From assembly GCA_019425015.1 (NCBI GenBank), contig JAHYYJ010000010.1:1-64000 (forward strand): DNA of 64,000 bases, given 5' to 3'. Positions within the stretch are counted from its first letter, which is position 1; each line of letters opens with the position of its first letter. The notes beneath the pieces are model-generated. The model was not told the DNA's origin, ran no database searches, and saw nothing but the letters and a program-made list of their open reading frames with translations. Origin of the DNA: Collinsella sp. Its GTDB lineage: Bacteria > Actinomycetota > Coriobacteriia > Coriobacteriales > Coriobacteriaceae. The position numbers were made by a program, and so were the translations under genes. This document shows positions 1 to 8,274 of this stretch, in pieces.

Positions 1-53
1 TGGCCACCATGGTCGTGGGCATCATCGGCGCGTTCTTCGGCGTGCTGGCGTAA
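1..53 (+). CDS. PTS mannose-family IID component, C-terminal end only (partial)
   Basis: The reading frame starting at base 3 runs to a TAA at 51-53 and encodes a hydrophobic tail ending GIIGAFFGVLA. The complete IID protein at 4371-5207 ends in almost the same way (SIAGAFFGVLGVQ), which is why I assign this fragment to the mannose-family IID membrane subunit. The gene starts upstream of the window. A strong terminator follows 35 bases after the stop, so this closes another PTS operon. Only 16 residues are visible, so the assignment rests on this tail alone. Confidence 0.55.
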   Translation, partial: ATMVVGIIGAFFGVLA

Positions 54-87
54 GGGCCCGGCTGCATAGATTTTCGTTGCAACCTGG

Positions 88-127
88 AAAGGGGATGGAG
101 CAGGCCTATGCCCTCCATCCCCTTTTT
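88..127 (+). terminator. Rho-independent terminator after the partial IID gene
   Basis: A 13-bp perfect stem (88-100 with 113-125) is followed by a run of Ts. It separates the upstream PTS gene from the MFS gene. Confidence 0.85.
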
Positions 128-144
128 GTATAGAAGGAGTTCGT

Positions 145-1359
145 ATGTTCGCGAAGGATCGCGAAGCAATGCGCCTGACGCCGGCAGAGGTCAGGCTGAT
201 TCTTATTGAGTCCCTGCAGTGGTGCGCCAACAACGCGGTCTACTTTTTGGGGCTTATCGGTGCGGCCACGTATGATCTGGCTGGCACGGCCTTTTTGGTT
301 GCCGCCATTACGCTCGTGCGCAATCTTATGACGTCGGTGGGCAATATGGTGTCGGGCTCGGTCATCGATCGCTTTGGACCGCGCCGGACGTCGTTTGTGA
401 CGTGCGTGATTACGGCAGTGCTATCGCTTGGCGTGGGGTTGGCGCCGTTGTCTGTCCCCGGGCTTGTGTTTGCCGCGTGCGTCTTGGGACTTGCGGGCGG
501 CTTTATCAACACCTGCACGCATGCGTTTCCGGGATACCTGGAGTCGACCACCGAGGGCCGTACCCGCGTGAACGGCCTCATGGTGTTCTACAGCAATATC
601 GCCTATACCGCTGGCCCGCTGCTCGGCGGTGCCATCGTGAGCTGTTTTGCCACGCAATCGGTCTATCTGCTCATGGCGGGCATGATGGGTGTGGCGGCCG
701 TGCTCTCCTTGGGCTGTCACGAGTGTGTTGCTCCCGCAAAAGGGGAGAAGCCGAAGGGAGGTATTTTGGGCGGCATGGCCGAGGGTGCGCGACTTACGTT
801 TCGCGATCACGACCTGCGCCTCATCTTTATCTCGGGCTTTTTGGGTTTCTTTGCGTTTGGCGCGTTCGATTCGCTGGAGTCGTTGTTCTATCGCGATGTG
901 CTCAACGTGGATATCGTCTGGCTGGGCTGGCTGTCCTCGGTCGTGGGCCTCACTTCCTCGGTGGGCGCGTTCATCCTGACCAAGCTTTCTGCCCGCCATG
1001 TCAACCTGCGATTGCTGCTCGGCGCGCTCATGGCCGTGGGCATTGGGTCCATGGTGTACGTGGGCACCGATATGCTGGGGGTCGCGATTATCGGTCAGGC
1101 GATTAACGGTCTGGCCTGGGGATTCCTGGAACCGCTGCAGATGATCTTGATTCAGGAGCGCGCCGACATCAAATACCTGGGGCGCATTACCGGCTTTGTG
1201 CGTTTTGGCCTGATGAGCGCCGGCGTGCTGCCGCTGCTGGCGGCTCCGTTTTTGGCGGAGGCTTTGGGCGTTCAGGCGGTGCTGTTTGGGGCATCGACCA
1301 TTATTGCGCTGGTAGGAACGCTGTTCTTTGTCACACAAGGGAGGCGCCAGAGGCGTTAG
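145..1359 (+). CDS. MFS transporter
   Basis: This 404-residue protein is hydrophobic throughout, with about twelve membrane segments in two halves joined by a charged loop near residues 195-220. The segment GSVIDRFGPRR at 71-81 matches the MFS motif A loop between helices 2 and 3. It is therefore a secondary transporter of the major facilitator superfamily in the cytoplasmic membrane. An AAGGAG ribosome site lies eight bases before the ATG. It stands alone between a terminator and the promoter region of the next operon. Nothing here fixes the substrate; the neighbouring sugar genes are not evidence enough. Confidence 0.85.
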   Translation: MFAKDREAMRLTPAEVRLILIESLQWCANNAVYFLGLIGAATYDLAGTAFLVAAITLVRNLMTSVGNMVSGSVIDRFGPRRTSFVTCVITAVLSLGVGLAPLSVPGLVFAACVLGLAGGFINTCTHAFPGYLESTTEGRTRVNGLMVFYSNIAYTAGPLLGGAIVSCFATQSVYLLMAGMMGVAAVLSLGCHECVAPAKGEKPKGGILGGMAEGARLTFRDHDLRLIFISGFLGFFAFGAFDSLESLFYRDVLNVDIVWLGWLSSVVGLTSSVGAFILTKLSARHVNLRLLLGALMAVGIGSMVYVGTDMLGVAIIGQAINGLAWGFLEPLQMILIQERADIKYLGRITGFVRFGLMSAGVLPLLAAPFLAEALGVQAVLFGASTIIALVGTLFFVTQGRRQRR

Positions 1360-1377
1360 CTATACATTCAATTCTAA

Positions 1378-1447
1378 TTTAATACCACTCACCAGAGAAT
1401 TTCGACCGTTCACCGAGGATTGGAGCAGATTGATAAGTGGTATTAAA
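1378..1447. promoter_or_regulatory. 12-bp inverted repeat, possible operator pair for the Amadori-compound operon
   Basis: TTTAATACCACT at 1378-1389 and its exact complement AGTGGTATTAAA at 1436-1447 are separated by 46 bases, between the MFS stop and the next gene. A related half-site, TTGGTATCG, overlaps the putative -35 at 1472. The spacing suits two operators bridged by a repressor, and GGTAT/ATACC half-sites are common for GntR-family regulators. That reading is inference. Confidence 0.4.
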
Positions 1448-1471
1448 AACACATTAGGTGTATGTCGATAA

Positions 1472-1501
1472 TTGGTATCGAAAAGAAACGCGATCTATAG
1501 A
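1472..1501 (+). promoter_or_regulatory. Putative promoter of the FrlB-PTS-FrlC operon
   Basis: TTGGTA at 1472-1477 and TATAGA at 1496-1501 are separated by 18 bases. The predicted start near 1508 leaves a short leader before the ribosome site AAAGGAAAA. It was found by eye and other -10 choices exist. Confidence 0.4.
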
Positions 1502-1529
1502 GTTGCGTGCAGGACAGAAAGGAAAAGCC

Positions 1530-2591
1530 ATGAAGGAAACCGAGAAGATCGAGATCATGCACTTTAGCCAGGAGGGCTACGTCGAGGACGGCAAGAACGT
1601 CTACGAGGCCGGCAAGAAGATGACCGCGCTCGCCGACAAGGTCGCCGACGAGGGCTACGACGCCGTGTTCCTGATGGGCGTCGGCGGCACCTGGGACGAG
1701 CTCATGCAGCTCGAGTACCTCATGAACAAGTTCGGCGACCGCGACCTCGAGGTCTACCTGATCCACGCCGCCGAGTGGAACGTCTCCGGTCACAAGCGCA
1801 TGACCGAGAAGTCCGTCGTGCTCACCGCCTCCGAGTCGGGCACCACCCCCGAGGTCCTCGAGGCCGTCAAGAAGATGAAGGGCATGGGCGTGCGCGTCTA
1901 CGCCATGACCAAGCCCGAGGGCCCCATCGGCCAGGCTGTCGGCGCCGAGAACTGCGTCGCCATGGCTTCTGACCATGGTTCGGGCGGCTGCGAGAAGGGC
2001 TACTACCTCGCCGACTGCTTCGGCCTGCGCCTGCTCAACCGCCGCGGCTGCTTCCCCAAGTTCGATCTGTTTATCGAGCAGACCAAGGACATCTGGAAGG
2101 ACATGCTCGATATCCGCAAGCGCTTCGAGCCGCGCGCCGAGGAGCTCGCCAAGAAGTACGCCCTGGCCCCCTACACCATGTTCATCGGCTCCGGCGCCCT
2201 GTGGGGCGAGACCATCCTGTTCTCGATGTGCATCCTGGAGGAGATGCAGTGGAAGCGCACCCGCTACATCACCTCGGCCGACTTCTTCCACGGCACCCTC
2301 GAGCTCGTGGAGCCCGGCGTCCCCGTGTTCCTGTTCATGGGCGAGGACGAGAACCGCAAGCTCGACGAGCGCGTCCGCGCGTTCCTCAACCGCGGCGTGA
2401 CCGGCGACACCGACATCAACATCATCGACACCGCCGAGTTCGCGATCCCCGGCCTTGACGACGAGTTCCGCGTCATCGTGTCTCCGTGGATCCTTTCCTC
2501 GCTGATCACCGATCGCCTTGCCGCTTACTACGAGACGGTCACCAAGCACAACCTCAACTACCGTCGCTACTATCACCAGTTCGACTACTAA
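1530..2591 (+). CDS. SIS-domain sugar-amine phosphate deglycase, FrlB-like
   Basis: This 353-residue protein belongs to the double-SIS sugar isomerase fold. Visible marks are LMGVGGTWDE (48-57), the phosphosugar loop SESGTTPE (101-108) and SADFFHGTLELVE (249-261), which resemble fructoselysine-6-phosphate and glucoselysine-6-phosphate deglycases (FrlB, GfrE/GfrF). These cleave a phosphorylated Amadori compound into glucose 6-phosphate and the free amine. I chose the ATG at 1530 over an upstream in-frame start at 1458 because AAAGGAAAA lies just before it and the length then fits the family. Four mannose-type PTS genes and an FrlC-like epimerase follow, matching Amadori pathways. The exact substrate (fructoselysine, glucoselysine or another) cannot be read from sequence. 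Confidence 0.8.
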   Translation: MKETEKIEIMHFSQEGYVEDGKNVYEAGKKMTALADKVADEGYDAVFLMGVGGTWDELMQLEYLMNKFGDRDLEVYLIHAAEWNVSGHKRMTEKSVVLTASESGTTPEVLEAVKKMKGMGVRVYAMTKPEGPIGQAVGAENCVAMASDHGSGGCEKGYYLADCFGLRLLNRRGCFPKFDLFIEQTKDIWKDMLDIRKRFEPRAEELAKKYALAPYTMFIGSGALWGETILFSMCILEEMQWKRTRYITSADFFHGTLELVEPGVPVFLFMGEDENRKLDERVRAFLNRGVTGDTDINIIDTAEFAIPGLDDEFRVIVSPWILSSLITDRLAAYYETVTKHNLNYRRYYHQFDY

Positions 2592-2620
2592 TAGTTGACC
2601 ACTCATTTAAGAAGCACCCT

Positions 2621-2648
2621 GCCCGGGCGCATGCGTCCGGGCATTTTT
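2621..2648 (+). terminator. Internal terminator between the deglycase and the PTS genes
   Basis: GCCCGG at 2621-2626 pairs with CCGGGC at 2637-2642, with further inner pairs, followed by ATTTTT. It probably lowers expression of the downstream PTS genes relative to the deglycase. Confidence 0.65.
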
Positions 2649-2677
2649 ATGCCGAAATTCGCTAGGAAGGGGATCGA

Positions 2678-3094
2678 ATGAGGCAGTTTATCGTGGCGTC
2701 CCATGCTCATTTCGCGTCTGGAATCGTCGAGAGCATCGGCCTGCTTTCCGGTGAGCGCGAAAACGTCCATGCGCTCTCTATGTATGTCGACGGAAACGAG
2801 GACCTGTCCAAGGAGGCTGCAGCGATTCTGGACGGCTTTGCCGCGGACGACGAAGTTGTCGTGTGCACTGACCTCTTTGGCGGCAGCGTCAACAACGAGT
2901 TCACCAAGATCGTCCAGACGCGTCCCAACACGCACCTCGTGACCAATATGAACTTGCCACTCCTTATTCAGCTGCTGTTCGTACCCGATTCCACTCCGAT
3001 CGACGAGGCCATTCGCCAGATCGTCGAGGCGGACGACACTAAGGTCAAGTACGTCAACGACCTGCTGGGGCAGGCCGAACTCGATGAGTTTTAA
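2678..3094 (+). CDS. PTS mannose-family IIA component
   Basis: This 138-residue cytoplasmic protein has the EIIA-Man fold signature. It starts MRQFIVASHAHFASGI, where His9 sits at the phosphorylated position, and carries VVVCTDLFGGSVNN near residues 60-75, the typical DLFGGSP-like loop. It accepts phosphate from HPr and passes it to the IIB protein encoded 16 bases downstream. An AAGGGG ribosome site precedes the ATG. Its place between the deglycase and IIB, IIC and IID makes it part of the sugar-amine PTS. IIA and IIB are separate polypeptides here rather than fused as in ManX. Confidence 0.88.
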   Translation: MRQFIVASHAHFASGIVESIGLLSGERENVHALSMYVDGNEDLSKEAAAILDGFAADDEVVVCTDLFGGSVNNEFTKIVQTRPNTHLVTNMNLPLLIQLLFVPDSTPIDEAIRQIVEADDTKVKYVNDLLGQAELDEF

Positions 3095-3110
3095 TCGTTA
3101 GGAGCACATC

Positions 3111-3581
3111 ATGATTCAGATGATTCGTGTAGATTATCGACTGCTTCACGGCCAGGTTGCCGTTAGCTGGACCTCGGCTCTGGGTGCCGACTGCATCCTG
3201 TTAGTGAGCGACACGGTCCTCAATGACAAGCTTCGTCTGCAGGCCCTGTCCCTTGCAAAGCCCGAAGGATGCAAGGTCGTCGTCAAAAACACCGAGGATG
3301 CTGTCAAGGCGCTCCAGAGCGGTGTGACCGATAAGTACAAACTCTTCGTGGTTTGCGAGACGATTCAGCAGGCCGGTGCCGTCGCCAAGGCGATGGGAGT
3401 CAAGAAGATCAACCTCGGCAACGTTGCCTTTAGCGAGAATGCCCGCCAGGTCTCGACGAGCGTGTTCCTCACGCCCGAGAACGAGGCCTACGTGAAGGAG
3501 CTGCTCGGCGAGGGCTATGAACTGTTCATTCAGATGATTCCGGCAGATGCGAAGACTGACGCCGCGAAGGTCATCGGTTAG
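3111..3581 (+). CDS. PTS mannose-family IIB component
   Basis: This 156-residue cytoplasmic protein has the IIB active-site motif VDYRLLHGQV near its start. His13 is the residue that receives phosphate from IIA and gives it to the incoming sugar. The length is usual for mannose/fructose/sorbose-type IIB. A GGAGCAC ribosome site precedes the ATG, 16 bases after the IIA stop. The IIC gene starts 8 bases after its stop, so the PTS genes form one transcript. Confidence 0.9.
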   Translation: MIQMIRVDYRLLHGQVAVSWTSALGADCILLVSDTVLNDKLRLQALSLAKPEGCKVVVKNTEDAVKALQSGVTDKYKLFVVCETIQQAGAVAKAMGVKKINLGNVAFSENARQVSTSVFLTPENEAYVKELLGEGYELFIQMIPADAKTDAAKVIG

Positions 3582-3589
3582 GGGCCGTC

Positions 3590-4381
3590 ATGGTTATCAA
3601 GACAATCCTGATTTTCCTTATTGCCCTTTTGGGTTATTCCGAGTGGCTGACGGGCACGAGCTACCTCCAGCGCCCGATCGTGCTCGGACCTCTGGTTGGC
3701 CTTGTCATGGGCGACATGGTGACCGGCACGATCATGGGCGCCACGATGGAGCTTGCCATGGTCGGCGCCATCTCGGTCGGCGCCTATAACCCGCCCGATA
3801 CGATTTCCGGCACTATCCTGGGCGTATCTCTTGCCATGCAGGCCGGCGCGGACGCTTCGGCGGCCCTGACCCTGGGTATTCCTATCGCCACGATCGTCCT
3901 GGCGCTCGACACGGCCCTGGGCCAACCGGTCATGCTGCTGCTGGTGCACCGTATCGACAAAAACGTCGAGGACGGAGACACCAAGGCCATCACGCGCAAC
4001 ATGCTCATCGCCGGTTACGCGCAGAGCTGGTGCGGCCTGCTGATTATTCCCCTGGCATTCTTCTTTGGTGCCGATGCTGTTGCCAGCCTGCTCAACATCA
4101 TCCCCGATTTCGTTCAGACCGGCATGGATGTCGCCGCCGCCTTCTTGCCCGCACTCGGCTTTGCGATGCTGGCGCAGATGATTATGAACAAAACAGTGGC
4201 TCCGTTCTTCTTCGCTGGCTTCTTCCTCGTCGCCTACTTTGGCATTAGCACGACGGGCGTGGCGATCTTTGCCGCGATCATCGTCGTCGCGATGACGGTT
4301 TTGGGTGATAAGAAAAAAGCGGAGCAGCCCGCAGCGGCAACCGGGGATCCTGCGATTGGGAGTGGGTTCGATGAGTTTTAA
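3590..4381 (+). CDS. PTS mannose-family IIC component
   Basis: This 263-residue integral membrane protein has about seven hydrophobic segments and the conserved region IMGATMELAMVGAISVGAYN (residues 50-69), typical of the IIC channel subunit of mannose-class PTS. With IID it forms the substrate channel. Its C-terminus (residues 240-263) is a charged, Ala-rich tail. The last 11 bases overlap the IID start in another frame, pointing to translational coupling. Confidence 0.9.
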   Translation: MVIKTILIFLIALLGYSEWLTGTSYLQRPIVLGPLVGLVMGDMVTGTIMGATMELAMVGAISVGAYNPPDTISGTILGVSLAMQAGADASAALTLGIPIATIVLALDTALGQPVMLLLVHRIDKNVEDGDTKAITRNMLIAGYAQSWCGLLIIPLAFFFGADAVASLLNIIPDFVQTGMDVAAAFLPALGFAMLAQMIMNKTVAPFFFAGFFLVAYFGISTTGVAIFAAIIVVAMTVLGDKKKAEQPAAATGDPAIGSGFDEF

Positions 4382-5207
4382 GTTTGAGTCTTCTTACGAC
4401 GGGCTGATTTCCCGCGCAGACCTTAAGAAGCTGTTCTGGCGCTCGATTCCCTATGAGCATTCCTGGAACTACGAGCGTATGGGCCATATCGGCTTTATGT
4501 GGGCCCTTATGCCGATCCTTCGCAAGCTGTATCCGCAGGATGCGGACTTTAAGGCCGCCCTTAAGCGCCATATGGAGCTCTATAACGTCACGCCGTACAT
4601 CTCGACGCTTCCCATGTCCATCGCCGCTGCAATGGAGGAGGTTAACGCTACTGACGATAGCTTTGACACGAGCGCGATCTCTAATGTCAAGCTTGCTTTG
4701 ATGGGGCCGCTGTCCGGCGTGGGCGATGCTTTCTACTGGGGCACGCTGCGAATTTTGGCAACGGGTGTCGGCACGTCGCTGGCGCTGCAGGGCTCTATTC
4801 TTGGCCCGATTTTGTTCCTGCTCGTGTTCAACGTTCCTCACTACATCATCCGTTACCTGCTGACGTTTGTGGGACATCGCTTTGGCTCGGACATGATCAG
4901 CAAGGTCCAGGAATCGGGCATTATGGACACGATCGTCAAGATGGCCTCTATCATGGGCGCCATGGTGATCGGTGCTATGACCATGGAGATGGTCACCGTG
5001 GACATTCCGCTCATGGTCGGTGCGGGCGATGGTGCTCAGACGCTCGCCGAGCTGCTCAACGGAATCTTCCCGGGCTTTGTCACGATGGGGCTGTTTGGAA
5101 TTGTCTATCTCATGCTCAAGAAGAAGATGAATCCGCTGCTCATCATGCTTGTGATCCTGCTCGTGAGTATCGCTGGCGCGTTCTTTGGAGTGCTTGGTGT
5201 CCAGTAG
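4371..5207 (+). CDS. PTS mannose-family IID component
   Basis: This 278-residue membrane protein has the IID hallmarks: an N-terminal soluble stretch with SWNYERMGHIGFMWALMPIL, then LALMGPLSGVGDAFYWGTLR, and a hydrophobic C-terminus ending GAFFGVLGVQ. I chose the ATG at 4371 over an in-frame start at 4305 because it yields the conserved N-terminus (MSFKFESSYDGLISRADLKK) and an 11-base overlap with IIC. With IIC it builds the membrane channel; specificity for sugars or sugar-amines lies in this pair. Confidence 0.9.
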   Translation: MSFKFESSYDGLISRADLKKLFWRSIPYEHSWNYERMGHIGFMWALMPILRKLYPQDADFKAALKRHMELYNVTPYISTLPMSIAAAMEEVNATDDSFDTSAISNVKLALMGPLSGVGDAFYWGTLRILATGVGTSLALQGSILGPILFLLVFNVPHYIIRYLLTFVGHRFGSDMISKVQESGIMDTIVKMASIMGAMVIGAMTMEMVTVDIPLMVGAGDGAQTLAELLNGIFPGFVTMGLFGIVYLMLKKKMNPLLIMLVILLVSIAGAFFGVLGVQ

Positions 5208-5237
5208 GGTATCCGTCATAATGAAAACAATGTAAGA

Positions 5238-5276
5238 GGGGGCGTCGCGCACACTGTGCTGCGGCGCCCTTTTGCC
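5238..5276 (+). terminator. Weak terminator or attenuator before the FrlC-like gene
   Basis: GGGCG at the left pairs with CGCCC at the right, with a partly paired inner stem, and is followed by only four Ts. It lies between IID and the epimerase gene, so read-through is expected. Confidence 0.45.
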
Positions 5277-5290
5277 GAAAGGTGGACAAG

Positions 5291-6127
5291 ATGGAGTATC
5301 CGCAGCTTGCCGTCATGAATATCAGCCATCGTTATTTTGACCTTGAGGAATTCTTTTCTTCGGCAGCGGCCTCGGGCTATACGTGTTGCGAGCTTTGGAC
5401 CGGGGCGATGCATCTGTATGTCGATTGCCATGGATACGATTCGCTCGAGCGGGTACGGGAGCTGTCGCAGCGGTATGGGGTTCGGATTGTGGGGCTTTGT
5501 CCCGAACAGAACAACCCCAAGCCGTGGAATATCGCGGCGCGCGGGAATGAGGCGCGTGCCCGCACGCTCGCGTACTTTAAGAACGTTGTAGATATCGCGG
5601 CGGAACTTGGAGCCGAGCAGGTCATGGTCTCGAGCGGCTGGGCATTTTTGAACGAGCCGATCGAGGACGCGTGGGGTCGCAGCGCCTCGATGCTGCGTGC
5701 GATTGCCGAGCATGCGGGAGAGCGCGGCGTGCGACTGGTGCTCGAGGCCCTACAGCCGGTTGAGTCGATGATCGTGAACTCGGCGGCCGATACGAAGCGC
5801 ATGATCGAGGCAGTTGATCATCCGGCACTTAAGGCGTGTCTGGATTTGGGCGCTATGGCGGTGGCGGGGGATACCATCGACGATTATTTTGATCTGCTTG
5901 GCGATGATGTCGCCCACGTGCATTTTGTCGATGTTGCGGCAGATGGCACGACGCATCTTGCTTGGGGTGACGGCGACCGCGATATGCGCGCCGACCTGGA
6001 TAGGCTGGTGGCGCGCGGCTATCGCGGAGTTGTTTCGGCCGAGACCTATGATTGGCGCTATTTCGCCAATCCCGCGGCAGCCGACGCTCAGGTTATGGCG
6101 GAGTACCGACGCGCGATTGGCGCCTAA
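5291..6127 (+). CDS. Sugar phosphate isomerase/epimerase family protein, FrlC-like
   Basis: This 278-residue protein reads as a TIM-barrel epimerase of the xylose-isomerase-like family. Candidate metal ligands are Glu152 (VLEALQPVES), Asp185 (LDLGAM), His211 (HVHFVD) and Glu251 (SAETYDW), the usual Glu-Asp-His-Glu set. The stretches GYTCCELWTGAMH and IVGLCPEQN resemble FrlC, the fructoselysine 3-epimerase that feeds psicoselysine into the fructoselysine route. I chose the ATG at 5291 because GAAAGG lies 8 bases upstream; a GTG at 5282 overlaps that site. As the last gene of the PTS operon it widens the substrate range. The true substrate is inferred. Confidence 0.75.
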   Translation: MEYPQLAVMNISHRYFDLEEFFSSAAASGYTCCELWTGAMHLYVDCHGYDSLERVRELSQRYGVRIVGLCPEQNNPKPWNIAARGNEARARTLAYFKNVVDIAAELGAEQVMVSSGWAFLNEPIEDAWGRSASMLRAIAEHAGERGVRLVLEALQPVESMIVNSAADTKRMIEAVDHPALKACLDLGAMAVAGDTIDDYFDLLGDDVAHVHFVDVAADGTTHLAWGDGDRDMRADLDRLVARGYRGVVSAETYDWRYFANPAAADAQVMAEYRRAIGA

Positions 6128-6171
6128 GTGGGACAGGGCGCCGAGTTGGCGTTTGACGCTTTTTGAGAAAC

Positions 6172-6310
6172 GGGACGTGCTTCCCGCTTGAGGCTTCTGG
6201 CGGAAAGCACGTCCCAGAACAGGCGCTCAGAATGGGACACACTTTCCGCTGAGGACCTCAACCGGAAACCGCATCCCAGTTTTTGGCTGGCGGGCGGGAC
6301 GCGCTTTCCC
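6172..6310. repeat. Tandem REP-like hairpins in the 326-bp gap before the his operon
   Basis: Unit 1 (6172-6215) has 16-bp arms with one mismatch, beginning GGGACGTGCTTCCCGC. Unit 2 (6233-6278) is a related, more degenerate hairpin starting TGGGACACACTTTCCGC, followed by TTTTT. A partial third unit GGGACGCGCTTTCCC lies at 6296-6310. They may end transcription of the PTS operon. No gene is seen in 6128-6453. Confidence 0.6.
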
Positions 6311-6387
6311 CTATGTTTCCAAATGAATACGCTATGAGCCGAGGAGGACGATTCTCCCCGCAAACACTCTAGTATGCTAAAGTACCC

Positions 6388-6417
6388 AGAAGACCGGCGG
6401 AGCTATGCCGGTCTTCT
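6388..6417 (+). promoter_or_regulatory. Leader hairpin upstream of the his operon
   Basis: AGAAGACCGGC (6388-6398) pairs perfectly with GCCGGTCTTCT (6407-6417) around an 8-base loop, 37 bases before the first his start. TATGCT at 6373-6378 just upstream could be a -10 box. There is no T-run, so it is not a simple terminator, and no T-box sequence is visible. Its role is unknown. Confidence 0.45.
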
Positions 6418-6453
6418 GCTCTATATGAAACACAGCATGAGGAGGCTCACCAG

Positions 6454-8169
6454 ATGACGGCCACACCGTGGGGATTCCGGGACATATTGCCCGAGGAGGC
6501 TCAGGCGCGCGAGGAGATTGCGCTGACGGTGAAGGGCTGCTTCAGGGAGCATCATTACCTTCCGGTCGAGACGCCGCTGCTCGAGGACAAGGGCTCGCTC
6601 GAGGAGGGCGGCCGCATTGCGGACACCCCGTTTAAGCTCTTTGATGACGACGGTCGCCTGCTGGTGGTCCGTCCCGACAACACGCTGCCGATCGTGCGCT
6701 TGGTTTCGACCCGCATGCGCGCGGCCGATCTGCCGCTGCGCCTTCGCTACGAGGCACCGGTGGTTCGCGAGTGCCAACGCAATGCCGGTGGCTCGCGTCA
6801 GTTTACTCAGCTGGGCCTTGAACTTATCGGTGCGGGCGATGTCGCGGGCGATGTCGAGATCGTCTCGCTGGTGGCGGAGGCTATGCGCAAGCTGGCGCTG
6901 CCCGATGCGCGCATTATCGCGGGCAGCGTGCGTCCGTTTAAGGAACTGCTCGCGGCGTGCGAGGATCGCGAACTGGCTGCCGAGGCATTGCGTTGCGTGC
7001 ACGCCAACGACTTTGTGGGCCTCGATGCCCGTGTGGCGGCAAGCGCCGAGCCCGAGGCCGTCAAGGCCGCCATTAGCGAGCTGCCGCGCTTGCACGGCGG
7101 CGCCGAGGTATTCGACCGCGTCGACGCGCTGCTGGCGGCGGCGGGCATCGTCGCGCCGCTGACGCGCGAGATGCGTGCCCTGGTTGATGGTCTGGCTCCC
7201 GAGGACGCCCAGGTGCTGTCCTTCGATTTCTCCATCATGAACTCTTTTGATTACTACACGGGCCTGGTTTTTAAGGCCTATGCCGGTGGCCTGCCCGATC
7301 CGGTGGGCTCGGGCGGTCGCTACGACTCCATCTTTACCGGTGCGTTCGGCGACGGCATCGAGGTGCCGGCGGCGGGCTTTGCCTTTTCGCTCGAGCGTCT
7401 GGAAGCCGCGCGCACCTCGGCCGAGGACGCTGCTTCCGATGGTGACCATGCCGTGGGCCGTGGCGCCGAGGGTCCGCTGCGTATCGCCGTGCCCAAGGGC
7501 TCGCTCAAGGCCGATACGCTCGATGTGCTCGAGGCCGCGGGCTTGGACGTCTCTGAGCTGCTCGATCCCGGCCGTCACCTGATCGTGCGTGGTCGCGACA
7601 CACGTGCCGGCGAGGGCACGGTCGGCGATATCGAATTTGTCATCGTGCGTCCCAGCGACGCGCCCGCTTTTGTGGGCTGCGGCGGTGCCGACTGTGGCAT
7701 CTGCGGCTGGGACTCGCTTATCGAGGCAGACCTCAACCTGCTGCAGCTGGTCGATCTGGGCTACGGCCTGTGCACCTTTATCGAGGCGGAGCCCGCGTGG
7801 CGCGCCGGCCAGGCCGAGCGCAACTATGCCCGCCGTGGGTCGCTTCGCGTGGCCACCAAGTATCCGCGCATCGCGAGTGCCTGGTATGCCGAGCGCGGCG
7901 TGAACGCCGACATCGTCTCGCTGCACGGCAACATCGAGCTGGGCCCCATTGTCGGCATGACCGATCGCATCGTGGATATTACCGCCACGGGCGCCACACT
8001 GCGCGATAACGACCTGGTCATCACCGGCCGCATCATGGACTGCACGGCCCGCTTCTTCGTCAACCCGGGTGCCGCTCGCTTGGATCAGCGCGTGCGCAAT
8101 CTGGCCGATCGCCTGGCCGCGGCTGTTAAGGACAAGCATTTTGAGCCCGTTGCGGGCTCGGCACAATAG
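6454..8169 (+). CDS. hisG: HisZ-HisG fusion: ATP phosphoribosyltransferase regulatory and catalytic subunits in one chain
   Basis: This 571-residue protein joins two enzymes that are normally separate. Residues 1 to about 325 are HisZ, a histidyl-tRNA-synthetase-like regulator (WGFRDILPEEA, RPDNTLPIVRLV, DYYTGLVFKAY, GSGGRYD). A short acidic linker follows, and from about residue 342 (LRIAVPKGSL) the rest is short-form HisG, with CGICGWDSL and the phosphoribosyl-binding TATGATLRDNDL. Short HisG needs HisZ for activity and histidine feedback. It catalyses the first step of histidine synthesis (ATP plus PRPP to phosphoribosyl-ATP). No stop or frame break lies in the linker. It heads the his operon, with a 105-base gap before hisD. 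Confidence 0.9.
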   Translation: MTATPWGFRDILPEEAQAREEIALTVKGCFREHHYLPVETPLLEDKGSLEEGGRIADTPFKLFDDDGRLLVVRPDNTLPIVRLVSTRMRAADLPLRLRYEAPVVRECQRNAGGSRQFTQLGLELIGAGDVAGDVEIVSLVAEAMRKLALPDARIIAGSVRPFKELLAACEDRELAAEALRCVHANDFVGLDARVAASAEPEAVKAAISELPRLHGGAEVFDRVDALLAAAGIVAPLTREMRALVDGLAPEDAQVLSFDFSIMNSFDYYTGLVFKAYAGGLPDPVGSGGRYDSIFTGAFGDGIEVPAAGFAFSLERLEAARTSAEDAASDGDHAVGRGAEGPLRIAVPKGSLKADTLDVLEAAGLDVSELLDPGRHLIVRGRDTRAGEGTVGDIEFVIVRPSDAPAFVGCGGADCGICGWDSLIEADLNLLQLVDLGYGLCTFIEAEPAWRAGQAERNYARRGSLRVATKYPRIASAWYAERGVNADIVSLHGNIELGPIVGMTDRIVDITATGATLRDNDLVITGRIMDCTARFFVNPGAARLDQRVRNLADRLAAAVKDKHFEPVAGSAQ

Positions 8170-8274
8170 CGCGAGCACGCACGGGCGCCCCAACGTCCGG
8201 GCTGCGGGCCGACTGGCGCCGCCGCCCGGTCTCTCGTTTTTCGAACACAACCTCGACCGATAGGGGATACCGAA

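Noticed and set aside
1360..1530. Sigma-54 promoter for the PTS operon (as in LevR-type systems)
   Set aside because: No GG-N10-GC type -24/-12 element was found; a sigma-70-like pair at 1472-1501 fits better.
6361..6453. T-box leader controlling the his operon
   Set aside because: The hairpin at 6388-6417 lacks the conserved T-box sequence and a terminator/antiterminator pair.
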